In this document: positions 8,061-16,396 of the stretch, piece by piece
Position numbering within the stretch: position 1 is the first letter of the stretch
Layout of the letters: every line of letters starts with the position of its first letter
Assembly: GCA_007133495.1 (NCBI GenBank)
Contig: SLMS01000182.1
Span: 1-32,651, forward strand
Length of the DNA stretch: 32,651 nucleotides
Direction: 5' to 3'
Source of the DNA: Candidatus Sumerlaeota bacterium
GTDB taxonomy: Bacteria > Sumerlaeota > Sumerlaeia > SLMS01
Program-made: the position numbers and the translations under genes
The notes under the pieces: generated by a model
What the model was told of the DNA's origin: nothing
Databases searched by the model: none
The model's input: only the letters and a program-made list of their open reading frames with translations

Positions 8061-9131
8061 TTGGAACCACGCGCAGTCGAACTGCTCAAGAAACTGGTGA
8101 ACGCTCCGGGGCCTTCGGGCTTCGAGGAGCAGGCCCGCCGCGTCTGGGTGGAAGCAGTAAAGCCATACTGTGACCAGCACCTTACCGACGCGAACGGGAC
8201 CGAGATCGCCACGCTGCGCGGCAAGTCCCAACGCACGTCCTTCATGATGCTTGGGCACATCGACCAGCTCGGGCTGATTGTGCGCTATATCGATGAGAAA
8301 GGCTTCCTGTACTTCGCCCCGATCGGCGGCGTGGACGTGGACACCGTCATCAGCCAGCCCGTGCGGGTGATGGGCCCGAAGGGCACGGTCCCCGGCATCG
8401 TGGGCAAGGTGGCCTTCCACCTCCAGGACCCGGAGGAGCGGAAGAAGAAGCTCCAGATTCACGAGTTATGGATAGACATCGGGGCGGCCTCCCGCGAGGA
8501 GGCCGAGCAGTACGCGCCTATCGGGACGCCGGTGGTCCTGGGCGAAGGGGTGACCGACCTGCTCAACGGGCGGATCGCCGGGCGGATCGACAACCGCTTC
8601 GGGGCGTTCGTGGCTGCGGAGGTCCTGCGCCGGCTGCACGGCCGGCGGGAGGAGCTGTTCCCGACCGTCCACGCCGTGGCTTCCGTGCAGGAGGAGACCA
8701 GCGGGCGATTCACGGGCGCTTCCACCGCGGGGTACCGGCTGATGCCGACCGCCGCATTCGCCGTGGATGTGAATCATTCGATGGACATCCCGGGAGCGGA
8801 CAAACGCCGGGCCGGCGACGCCGCCATGGGCAAGGGGGCAATCCTGACCGTGGGTGTCTCCTCCAGCAACAAGCTGGCGGCGGCGATCCGCAGGGTGGCC
8901 GAGGAGGCCAAGGTCCCCCTCCAGCTCGAGTACGAGAACGGCCGGCACGGCACCGATGCGGACGCGATGCCGGTAACCCGGACGGGGATTCCGTCGGTCA
9001 GCGTCGGGAATCCGCTACGGTACATGCACAACACCGTGGAGATGGCCGATCTGGGGGATATCGAGGCTGTTGTGGACCTTTTGGAGGCTTTCTTGCTGTC
9101 AATCAGGGAGGAAGTGGACTACACTGCTTGA
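8061..9131 (+). CDS. M42 family metallo-aminopeptidase
   Basis: This is a 356-residue cytosolic peptidase related to the large tetrahedral (TET) aminopeptidases and to endoglucanase-annotated FrvX/CelM proteins. It should trim amino acids from peptides using two divalent metals. The expected ligands are present: His66 and Asp68 in LGHIDQLG, Asp177 in RIDNRFG, the Glu pair 211-212 in VQEETSG, Asp236 in AVDVNHS and His323 in YMHNTVE. GTDADAM is also typical of the family. The start is taken as TTG 8061 because GGAGGAGGG lies at 8046-8054 and the family normally begins here; an upstream in-frame extension to 7983 lacks family similarity. It stands 121 bases after the thioredoxin-like gene and may share its transcript. 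Confidence 0.9.
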   Translation: MEPRAVELLKKLVNAPGPSGFEEQARRVWVEAVKPYCDQHLTDANGTEIATLRGKSQRTSFMMLGHIDQLGLIVRYIDEKGFLYFAPIGGVDVDTVISQPVRVMGPKGTVPGIVGKVAFHLQDPEERKKKLQIHELWIDIGAASREEAEQYAPIGTPVVLGEGVTDLLNGRIAGRIDNRFGAFVAAEVLRRLHGRREELFPTVHAVASVQEETSGRFTGASTAGYRLMPTAAFAVDVNHSMDIPGADKRRAGDAAMGKGAILTVGVSSSNKLAAAIRRVAEEAKVPLQLEYENGRHGTDADAMPVTRTGIPSVSVGNPLRYMHNTVEMADLGDIEAVVDLLEAFLLSIREEVDYTA

Positions 9132-9219
9132 CAGGCGGTCTCGGCTTGCCAGCCTGCATGGGTCACGGGCTTAATCCGCGGCAAGGGACGATTTTTTACC
9201 AACGGGGGTTCCGTTCGCC

Positions 9220-10053
9220 ATGAAGTTTCAGATCCTCGGAGCAGCGGCAGTGGTGGCCGGCATGGCCGGAGCTGCCGGCGCCTCGTTGCCACTTTACCAG
9301 ACGCAGTTCGACGCGCCCGCCTTCACCGCAGGCCAATCGGTGGACGGAATCGAGGGCTGGCAGGTCCTGAACCCGCCGGCAACGGTAACCTCTGGAGACG
9401 CCGCCGTCGGCGGCCAGTACGTCCATCTGGGGAGCGGTGCGATCCTCGACCGGGCCTTCGCCGGCACGAACGAGCACGAGACGCTCTGGGTGCAGGCCTA
9501 CTTCCGCGGGCGCGGCAGCAGCCAGACGCTCTCCGAGATCGATGATGAGATCGAGTTCCCCGCAAGCGCCATCCTCCACTTCAGCGAGGCCAACGGCATC
9601 GAGGCAGAGGACGGCACCGGGGACGGCAGCGCGGGCACCGTCGTGCAGATTGGCGTCCCCCTCGGCGAGGACAATGAAGACGTCTGGCACAAAATCACGG
9701 TGCGGCTCGATTTCGACGCCAAAGCATGGGAGCTTTGGGTGGAGGACGAGAAGCACGGCCCGGCAGATGGCTTCGGGTTCCGCTCTGATGAGGTGGCGAA
9801 CCTTACCGGCTTCCGCCAAATGACGCAGGGCCAGAGTGGGTTCGATGGCTTCCGAGTGGTGATCCCCCTGCCCGGCGACGCGAACGGCGACGGAGCGATC
9901 GATGCGGCGGACCTGATGGCGGTTATCGAGTACCTTGCCGAGGAGGGGGGCGACCCGATCCTGCGAGGGAACGCAGACCTGACGGGCAATGGGGAGGTCA
10001 CCGAGGACGACCTGAATCTGCTCGCCGGCAAGCTGACGGCGATGGTTCCCTGA
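9220..10053 (+). CDS. Exported protein with LamG-like domain and C-terminal dockerin
   Basis: This is a 277-residue protein with a signal peptide (residues 1 to about 22, KFQILGAAAVVAGMAGAAGA). Residues 25-215 look like a jelly-roll/concanavalin-type domain (GWQVLNPPATV, HLGSGAILDRAF, WHKITVRLDFDAKAWELW), a fold that often binds carbohydrate or surface ligands. The end is a type I dockerin-like module with two calcium loops: DANGDGAIDAAD from residue 220 and NADLTGNGEVTEDD from 251. Dockerins bind cohesins in cellulosomes, but in Planctomycetes and candidate phyla they occur on many secreted proteins of unknown purpose. No cohesin is encoded in this window. A GGGGG stretch at 9204-9208 may serve as the ribosome site. 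Confidence 0.82.
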   Translation: MKFQILGAAAVVAGMAGAAGASLPLYQTQFDAPAFTAGQSVDGIEGWQVLNPPATVTSGDAAVGGQYVHLGSGAILDRAFAGTNEHETLWVQAYFRGRGSSQTLSEIDDEIEFPASAILHFSEANGIEAEDGTGDGSAGTVVQIGVPLGEDNEDVWHKITVRLDFDAKAWELWVEDEKHGPADGFGFRSDEVANLTGFRQMTQGQSGFDGFRVVIPLPGDANGDGAIDAADLMAVIEYLAEEGGDPILRGNADLTGNGEVTEDDLNLLAGKLTAMVP

Positions 10054-10129
10054 GCGGAGCCGCTCCGGGAGTTCCACCAGCCCTCCCCGCAGTTTCCCCA
10101 AAGGTGCCGGCCTGCCGCCGGAGTTCCGT

Positions 10130-10159
10130 TTGACCGCGTGCCAATCCGGCACCTGTATC
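10130..10159 (+). promoter_or_regulatory. Possible promoter for the Hsp70-kinase gene
   Basis: TTGACC at 10130-10135 is followed 18 bases later by TGTATC (10154-10159), a weak match to a -10 element. An inverted repeat AGGTGCCGG (10102-10110) / CCGGCACCT (10146-10154) spans the same place and could be an operator. No CIRCE-type heat-shock operator is visible. The call rests only on short matches. Confidence 0.25.
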
Positions 10160-10244
10160 AATAGCTTCTCTTGCAACGGACCACGCCGAGCGGCCGATTG
10201 GGAGGAATGGAAAATTGCTACAGGGCTGACCGCGAACGGAAACG

Positions 10245-13200
10245 ATGATCCACGACCCGAAAATAATCGGAATCGATCTGGGGACCACGAACTCCGTCGT
10301 TGCCATCATGGAAGGCACCGAGGCTGTCGTCATTCCCAATCAGGAAGGCTCGAACAAGACCCCGTCCGTCGTGGCGTTTCTCGACAATAGCGACTGCATC
10401 GTGGGCGAGATCGCCCGCCGGCAGGCGGCCACCAACCCCTCCCGCACAATCAGCAGCATCAAGCGCCTCGTCGGGCTCCACTACGAGGACGTGGAGGAGT
10501 GGGCGGACTCGCTCCCCTACGATACGATCGAGCACGACGACACGCTGCTGGTGGACGTGGAGGGCTTCGGGTACACGCCCGAGCAAATCAGCGCCCTGGT
10601 GCTCAAGAAGCTCAAGGAGTCGGCGGAGGCCTATCTCGGCGAGGAGGTCCGCCAGGCCGTCATCACCGTGCCGGCAAACTTCGACGACAATCAGCGCAGC
10701 GCCACCATGCAGGCTGCGGAGCTCGCCGGGCTCCAGGTCCTCCGGCTGATCAACGAGCCCACCGCCGCCGCCTTGGCCTACGGCCTCGGCCAGACCGACA
10801 AGAGCGAGGAGGTCATCGCCGTTTACGACTTCGGGGGCGGCACCTTCGACATCACCCTGCTCGAAGTGGCGAACAACGCCTTTGAGGTGCTCACCTCCAC
10901 GGGCGACTCCCACCTCGGTGGCGACGACCTCGATAACGCGCTGGTGAACCTGATCATTGAGGAGTTCGAGGATGAACACGGCATCGACCTGATGCAGGAC
11001 CCGGTGACGCTCCGGCGCCTGAAGGAGGTGACAGAGAAAGCCAAGTGCGAGCTTTCCACCGCCCGGGAGACCTCGATCACTCTCCCCTTCATTGCCTACA
11101 AGGACAACATGCCGCTCCACCTCGAGCGCAAGTTCGGGCGCGAGGAGCTGGAGGAGATCATCGAACCGTTCGTCGAGCGCACCATCCGCTGCTGCGAGCG
11201 GGCACTGGAGGACGCAGGCCTCCCGCCCGAGAGCATCGGCCGCGTGATCCTTGTAGGCGGATCGACCCGGATTCCGATGGTTCAGGAAGAGGTGGAGGAC
11301 TTCTTCGGCCGGCAGCCCTTCAAAGGCATCAACCCCGATGAGGTGGTGGCGCTAGGCGCCGCGACCCAGGGCGGCATCTTCTCCGGCAACATCGAGGAAG
11401 TCGTCCTCATGGACGTGGTGCCGCACTCGCTGGGCATCGAGGTCAAGGACGGCCGCTTCTCCCGCATCATCGAAAAGAACGCCCCCATTCCGATCCGCGC
11501 GGCCAAGACCTTCACGACCACCGAGGATGAGCAGAACTTCGTGGCCGTGCACATCCTCCAGGGCGAGTCCGAGAACGCCACGGACAACCGCAGCCTCGGG
11601 AAGTTCATCCTCTCGGACATCCCGCCGATGCCAAAGGGCCAGGCGCGGGTCCGCGTTACGTTCTTCGTCAACGCCGACGGCGTGATGGAGATTTCCGCCG
11701 AGGAGTCCTCCGGCGTGGCGAAGACGCTGACGATCAGCCATGCGGACCTCGACCAGCGCGAGCGCCAGCTCCGCAAACGCGCCCGGCAACGCCGCGAACG
11801 CGAAAAGACAAAGGCGGAGGGCAGGCCCGGGGAGACCGCTCCTTCGAGAAGGCGCCGGCGGAGAAGGGCGGCAGCAACCCCGGAGTCCTCCTCCGGAACG
11901 GGAACCGGAGAGCGGCCCGCCGAGGCAGAAAACGCGGCCAGCGCTGCCGCGGAGAAGGAAGATGTTCAGTTCGATCTGGTGAGCGAAACCGGTGGAGGGC
12001 AGGCTCCTGCCGCCGGTGCACGGAGCAGAGGCAGGGGCCAGGCCAGCGCTGAACCGATGACCGGAGCGATGGAGGAGGAGTCCCCCGGCGAACCACCGGA
12101 AGTGGAGGAGCAGCCGGCCGCAAGGCCGGCCTCGGTGAGGTCCTTCCGCAAGCCGGCGCGTTACGGGGTGCCGCTGGGGTCAGGAGGCTCGAGCAGCGGC
12201 GCGGTGCAGACCGCGGACACCTCCTCAGATGACGTGGGTACCAACCCGAGCGGACCTGTCTCGCCCCCGGCCGACCCGGAACCCGCCGCCAACAAAACTG
12301 CACGGCCGCTGCGCCCTGATCCACCGGCCGGGTCGATGAAGGAGAAGGTGGCCACCAGCGAGCAGCGCGTGGAATGGCCCCCGCGAGTCACCGCGGCAAT
12401 GGAGGCACTGGAGAACGGAGGGGAAGGCGGAGAAGTTGAGACCAAATGCCGCGAGGCGCTTGCGGCGCTGGCCGAGGAACCCTGGGCAAGCGATCAACGC
12501 TTCCAGGTTCAGCGGGCGCGGGCGCTCTGCCAGATGGGTGCGGGCGAGCAGGCCCTGCTCGCAAAGCAACTGGATGCCCTGGCCGGGCGCTTCGCGGAGT
12601 CCCATGGTGAGGAGATAGCAGAGCTTTGTGAACAGGCGCTCTCGCGCTTCTCTCCCGGGGCGGAGCTGAGGCGCTCGCGCTCACGCCTGCGGGAGGCCCT
12701 CGGGAACTTGGAGGGGGCCTGCGAGGACTTGGAGTACGCCACCCGGCTCGAGCCGTTGGAGGAGGACGGTGAGGCGCTCGAAGAGCTGTACCGCCGGAGG
12801 GTGATCGAGAAGGGCGACCCGGCCGCCAAGTTCAAGCTGGTGAAGCTCTACCTGAAGTCCAACCGCGTGGATTCGGCCATCGAGGTGCTTGAGGACCTGC
12901 AGCACGTCAACGCCTACGAAACGCGCGCGGTGAAGATTCTGGGGCTGTGCCACTGGCAGAAGAACCTGCACTTCCTGGCCTGGCAGAAGTTCAAGCAGCT
13001 CCGCCCGACGGAGGAAATCCGGGACATTCTCTACCGCCTGGCGGGCGACATGGAGAGCCTCGGCCAGTTGCCAAACGCCTTGGCAGTCCTGGAGCACCTC
13101 GGGCAGGAGGCGCCCGACTACAGGGACGTGCGCGCCCGGATCAAGAAGCTGCGCTACCGGATCAAGCTCCAACAGGAGGATGCGAACCGCGAGGACAGCG

Positions 13201-13994
13201 GGATGCTCCTCGATCCGCGCTTTACGATCATTGAAGAGATCAATCGCGGGTCGATGGGGATCATCTTCAAGGCCCACGACAAGATGCTCGATGAGCAGGT
13301 GGCGCTCAAGGTGCTCAACGACTACCTCTGCCAGGACCCGGGGGCCGTGGAGCGCTTCAAGCGCGAGGCGCGCGCCGCAAAGCGCCTCAGCCATCCCTAC
13401 ATCGTGCGCATCCACGACCTGTTCGAGGCAGGGAAAAAGCGCTTCCTCTCGATGGAGTACATCGACGGGACGGACCTCAAGCGCATGATGGCCGAGCGAA
13501 CCCAGTTCAGCGAGGATGAGCTCATCTACTACTTCCTGCAGATTTGCGACGCGCTCAGCTACGCCCACGGGCTCGGGATCATCCACCGCGACATCAAGCC
13601 CGCAAACGTCATGATTACCAACGAAAAGCAGGTGAAGGTGACGGACTTCGGCATCGCGAAAATCCTCAAGGGTGACGATTCGACGAAGTCCGGCACGGCC
13701 GTCATCGGAACGCCCCTTTACATGGCACCGGAGCAGGTGACCGGCGAGGGTGTGGACCAGCGTAGCGACATCTACGCGCTCGGCATCATGATGTACGAGC
13801 TGGTGAGCGGGCACCCGCCCTTCTACCTCGGGAACATCGAGTATCACCACATCCACACCCCCCCGCCGCCGCTCCCCGACCGGGTATCGCCGAACCTGCG
13901 GGGCGTGATCATGAAGTGCGTGGCCAAGTCCGCCAAGGACCGGTTTCAGACGGTGAACGAGATATTCGACGTCCTGGAGCCAAAAGGACGGTGA
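10245..13994 (+). CDS. Hsp70 (DnaK-like)-TPR-Ser/Thr protein kinase fusion
   Basis: This is a 1249-residue cytosolic chimera. Residues 1-385 are a complete DnaK-type ATPase domain (IGIDLGTTNS at 8-17, NEPTAAALAYG, YDFGGGTFDI, LVGGSTRIPMV). Residues 390-500 match the Hsp70 beta substrate-binding domain (DVVPHSLGIEV to LTISH). The helical lid is absent; in its place are an Arg/Lys-rich stretch (505-545) and a low-complexity Pro/Ser/Glu linker to about 715. Residues 715-985 are helical, TPR-like. Residues 993-1246 are a full Hanks-type kinase: ATP lysine 1022 in VALKV, HRD at 1114-1116, DFG from Asp1134 and APE ending at Glu1163. The first glycine of its glycine loop is Asn (NRGSMG). There is no membrane segment. 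It may link binding of unfolded protein to phosphorylation. The reading frame is unbroken throughout. Confidence 0.93.
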   Translation: MIHDPKIIGIDLGTTNSVVAIMEGTEAVVIPNQEGSNKTPSVVAFLDNSDCIVGEIARRQAATNPSRTISSIKRLVGLHYEDVEEWADSLPYDTIEHDDTLLVDVEGFGYTPEQISALVLKKLKESAEAYLGEEVRQAVITVPANFDDNQRSATMQAAELAGLQVLRLINEPTAAALAYGLGQTDKSEEVIAVYDFGGGTFDITLLEVANNAFEVLTSTGDSHLGGDDLDNALVNLIIEEFEDEHGIDLMQDPVTLRRLKEVTEKAKCELSTARETSITLPFIAYKDNMPLHLERKFGREELEEIIEPFVERTIRCCERALEDAGLPPESIGRVILVGGSTRIPMVQEEVEDFFGRQPFKGINPDEVVALGAATQGGIFSGNIEEVVLMDVVPHSLGIEVKDGRFSRIIEKNAPIPIRAAKTFTTTEDEQNFVAVHILQGESENATDNRSLGKFILSDIPPMPKGQARVRVTFFVNADGVMEISAEESSGVAKTLTISHADLDQRERQLRKRARQRREREKTKAEGRPGETAPSRRRRRRRAAATPESSSGTGTGERPAEAENAASAAAEKEDVQFDLVSETGGGQAPAAGARSRGRGQASAEPMTGAMEEESPGEPPEVEEQPAARPASVRSFRKPARYGVPLGSGGSSSGAVQTADTSSDDVGTNPSGPVSPPADPEPAANKTARPLRPDPPAGSMKEKVATSEQRVEWPPRVTAAMEALENGGEGGEVETKCREALAALAEEPWASDQRFQVQRARALCQMGAGEQALLAKQLDALAGRFAESHGEEIAELCEQALSRFSPGAELRRSRSRLREALGNLEGACEDLEYATRLEPLEEDGEALEELYRRRVIEKGDPAAKFKLVKLYLKSNRVDSAIEVLEDLQHVNAYETRAVKILGLCHWQKNLHFLAWQKFKQLRPTEEIRDILYRLAGDMESLGQLPNALAVLEHLGQEAPDYRDVRARIKKLRYRIKLQQEDANREDSGMLLDPRFTIIEEINRGSMGIIFKAHDKMLDEQVALKVLNDYLCQDPGAVERFKREARAAKRLSHPYIVRIHDLFEAGKKRFLSMEYIDGTDLKRMMAERTQFSEDELIYYFLQICDALSYAHGLGIIHRDIKPANVMITNEKQVKVTDFGIAKILKGDDSTKSGTAVIGTPLYMAPEQVTGEGVDQRSDIYALGIMMYELVSGHPPFYLGNIEYHHIHTPPPPLPDRVSPNLRGVIMKCVAKSAKDRFQTVNEIFDVLEPKGR

Positions 13995-14002
13995 TCGGCG
14001 CG

Positions 14003-14020
14003 CGGGAGTGGTCACTCCTG
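14003..14020. other. Small dyad after the Hsp70-kinase gene
   Basis: GGAGTG (14005-14010) and CACTCC (14013-14018) form a tight inverted repeat nine bases after the stop codon, with one more pair outside it (C14003-G14020). There is no T tract, so it is at best a weak terminator or a processing site between the fusion gene and the lipoprotein gene. Confidence 0.3.
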
Positions 14021-14065
14021 TTGACGCACGGGCGCGCGCTCCCGTGAATCGGCGGTCCGGGTGAA

Positions 14066-14791
14066 ATGCCCGCTCCCATCCTCCCAACCGGGTGTGCCGT
14101 GACCGCCACGATTCCCGCTTCCGGAAACCTCCTGCTGCACCTGCGATTGGCCGTTGCCGTTCTTCTGGGGGCGGCACTGCTTGCCACGGCAGGATGCGCC
14201 AGAACCCAAATCGACCCGCGCCGCACCGTGCGCGTGGCTGTCCTCGACGGTATCGTCGAGTACGACGTGCCCCCCGGCGGCGAGGTCCGCCGCGAAGGCT
14301 GGTGGTTCGGGTCCCGCGACCGCTTCATCTCCCCCAACATCGCCATCCAGATCGGCGACCAACTGGCCCACGAGCTGGACAGGGTGCCCGGCGTGGACGT
14401 CTATTCGCGCGAGGACCTGACGATCTACATGGCCCGCAAGGAGAGGCTCCTGCGCCGGTCCTTCCCCGAACTCGGCGACAGTTACCTGCGCAAGCAATTC
14501 CTTCTCCGCCAGGACCCCCTCGACTATGGCCGGTCCCTCAACGTTGACTATGTCGTGACTTCCACCGTGGAGCGCGCCTCCACCGTGACCAACCGCACCT
14601 TCTCCTGGTGGTACAGCCACCTCGACGCTACGGTGGAAATCTGGGACGTGGCCCGCGGGGAGATCGTCTATACGGTGCCCTACGACGGGACGGCGGCGTT
14701 CTGGTCACAGCTGCGGCTGGCCGAGCGGCTCGCCCGCAGGACCGCCAACAACGTCAAACGCCACGACCTGTTCCGCCTTCAGGCTCTCTGA
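14066..14791 (+). CDS. Lipoprotein resembling the CsgG/GNA1162 type
   Basis: This is a 241-residue protein with a lipoprotein signal: a hydrophobic segment ends in LLATAGC, making Cys44 the lipidated residue. The mature part has the pattern seen in CsgG/GNA1162-like outer-membrane lipoproteins: VRVAVLDGIV, then QIGDQLAHELDRVPGVDVYSR (spread over about 145-165), then NVDYVVTSTVE, then DATVEIWDVARGEIVYTVP. That similarity is by pattern only. The ATG at 14066 is taken as start, but a GTG at 14099 would give a more normal 32-residue signal; neither has a strong ribosome site. It follows the Hsp70-kinase gene by 71 bases and precedes lysS by 56, so it may share a transcript with either. Confidence 0.7.
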   Translation: MPAPILPTGCAVTATIPASGNLLLHLRLAVAVLLGAALLATAGCARTQIDPRRTVRVAVLDGIVEYDVPPGGEVRREGWWFGSRDRFISPNIAIQIGDQLAHELDRVPGVDVYSREDLTIYMARKERLLRRSFPELGDSYLRKQFLLRQDPLDYGRSLNVDYVVTSTVERASTVTNRTFSWWYSHLDATVEIWDVARGEIVYTVPYDGTAAFWSQLRLAERLARRTANNVKRHDLFRLQAL

Positions 14792-14847
14792 CCGCCTGAG
14801 GCCGTGCCGCCACCGAGCCCACAATCCCATGATCACGCCAGGATCGC

Positions 14848-16392
14848 ATGACGTCCTTCCCCTTCCTGCCCGACCATAATCACCTGATAGAAGAGCGCTA
14901 CCGCAAGGCGGAGGCACTCCGCCAGGCCGGCATCACGCCCTACCCCGCGACGGCCGAAGCCGCGGACACCGCGGCGGACGTGCTCGCCCGCGCCGGTGCG
15001 CTGATGGAGTTCCACGAGAGGGTGTCGCTGCTCGGCCGGGTCATGACGATCCGCTCCTTCGGCAAGGCCGCATTCTTCCATTTGCGCGACCGGTCAGGCC
15101 AGATCCAGGTCTATATAAAGAAGAACGTGGTTTCCGGGGAGGGCTTCCGTCTATACAAGGAGTTCCTCGATTCAGGCGACCTGGTCCGGGTCGAGGGCAA
15201 GGTTTTCCGCACGAAGACGGACGAGATAACCGTCGAGGCGGCGGAACTCCAAATCGCGGCGAAGGCGGTGCGCCAGCTTCCCGAAAAATGGCACGGCTTC
15301 CGCCAAGTGGAGGCACGCTACCGCCAGCGCTACGTGGACCTGATCGCCAACCCCGAAGTCGCCGATGCTTTCCGCACCCGCTCGCGCGCGATTTCCGCCA
15401 TGCGGCGCTTCCTCGACGAGGAAGACTTCATGGAAGTCGAAACACCCATGATGCAGGCGATATACGGCGGCGCGGCGGCGCGGCCCTTCGTCACGCATCA
15501 CAACACGCTCGACATGCGTCTATACCTTCGCATCGCGCCGGAGCTATTCCTCAAACGCCTTGTCGTCGGGGGACTCGACCGCGTGTACGAAATCAACCGC
15601 AACTTCCGCAACGAGGGCATCTCCACCCAGCACAATCCCGAATTCACCATGCTGGAGCTGTACGCTGGCGGGTGGAACGCGGACAGAATGATGGATTTCG
15701 TGGAGGCGATCCTTCGAGAGACGGCGATGGGGGCCCTCGGGACGGCCAAGGCGGTCTTCGGCGAGGCGGAGATGGACTTCGCCGCCCCGATTCCACGCCT
15801 GCGCATGGTCGAGGCGGTGTCGGATGCACTCGGTACGCAGGTTGACTGGGACACGCCGATCGAACGAATCAGCGAACTTGCCGGAGGCCTGCCCGAGGAG
15901 GTCCGCACGCGGGAAGAGGCAATCGTCCACGTTTTCGAGTCGCGCTGCGAGGAGAAGCTGCAGCAGCCCACATTTATCTACGAATTCCCCAAGTCACTCA
16001 GCCCCCTCGCAAAATCAGTGGAGGGCAAACCCGAAGTGGCCGACCGTTTCGAACTGTATATCGCCGGCATGGAGATCGCCAACGGGTATTCCGAACTCAA
16101 CGACCCGCGCGAACAGTATGAGCGCTTCGCTGAGCAAGCCGAGCGGCGCAAGGCAGGCGACGAGGAGGCGCCGGGCGAGGTGGACGAGGATTACGTCCGC
16201 GCCCTCGAATACGGCATGGTCCCCGCCGCGGGACTCGGGATCGGGATCGACCGGCTCGCGATGGTGCTGACCAATTCGCCCTCGATCCGGGACGTTATTC
16301 TTTTCCCCCTCCTGCGGCCGGCCAAGCGTGAGGAGCATTCCGACGGTCCTTCTTCATTGGAGGACGCCGGAACCGGAGAGGGCGGAGGCTAG
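14848..16392 (+). CDS. lysS: Lysyl-tRNA synthetase, class II
   Basis: This 514-residue enzyme attaches lysine to tRNA-Lys in the cytosol using ATP. The N-terminal OB-fold anticodon-binding domain is seen from about 55-150 (VSLLGRVMTIRSFGKAAFFHL, LVRVEGKVFRT). The class II catalytic core has motif 1 near FRTRSRAISAMRRFL, motif 2 at NRNFRNEGISTQHNPEFTML and motif 3 at AAGLGIGIDRLAMVL. Length and order agree with bacterial LysRS. It ends in a slightly longer Glu/Gly-rich tail than usual. The next gene's start lies 4 bases after the stop, and lysS beside a lol permease gene is a neighbourhood I recall from other Gram-negative groups. Confidence 0.97.
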   Translation: MTSFPFLPDHNHLIEERYRKAEALRQAGITPYPATAEAADTAADVLARAGALMEFHERVSLLGRVMTIRSFGKAAFFHLRDRSGQIQVYIKKNVVSGEGFRLYKEFLDSGDLVRVEGKVFRTKTDEITVEAAELQIAAKAVRQLPEKWHGFRQVEARYRQRYVDLIANPEVADAFRTRSRAISAMRRFLDEEDFMEVETPMMQAIYGGAAARPFVTHHNTLDMRLYLRIAPELFLKRLVVGGLDRVYEINRNFRNEGISTQHNPEFTMLELYAGGWNADRMMDFVEAILRETAMGALGTAKAVFGEAEMDFAAPIPRLRMVEAVSDALGTQVDWDTPIERISELAGGLPEEVRTREEAIVHVFESRCEEKLQQPTFIYEFPKSLSPLAKSVEGKPEVADRFELYIAGMEIANGYSELNDPREQYERFAEQAERRKAGDEEAPGEVDEDYVRALEYGMVPAAGLGIGIDRLAMVLTNSPSIRDVILFPLLRPAKREEHSDGPSSLEDAGTGEGGG

Positions 16393-16396
16393 CGAC

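Noticed and set aside
10130-10244. CIRCE or other heat-shock operator ahead of the Hsp70 fusion
   Set aside because: No TTAGCACTC/GAGTGCTAA-type repeat is present; only a short unrelated dyad.
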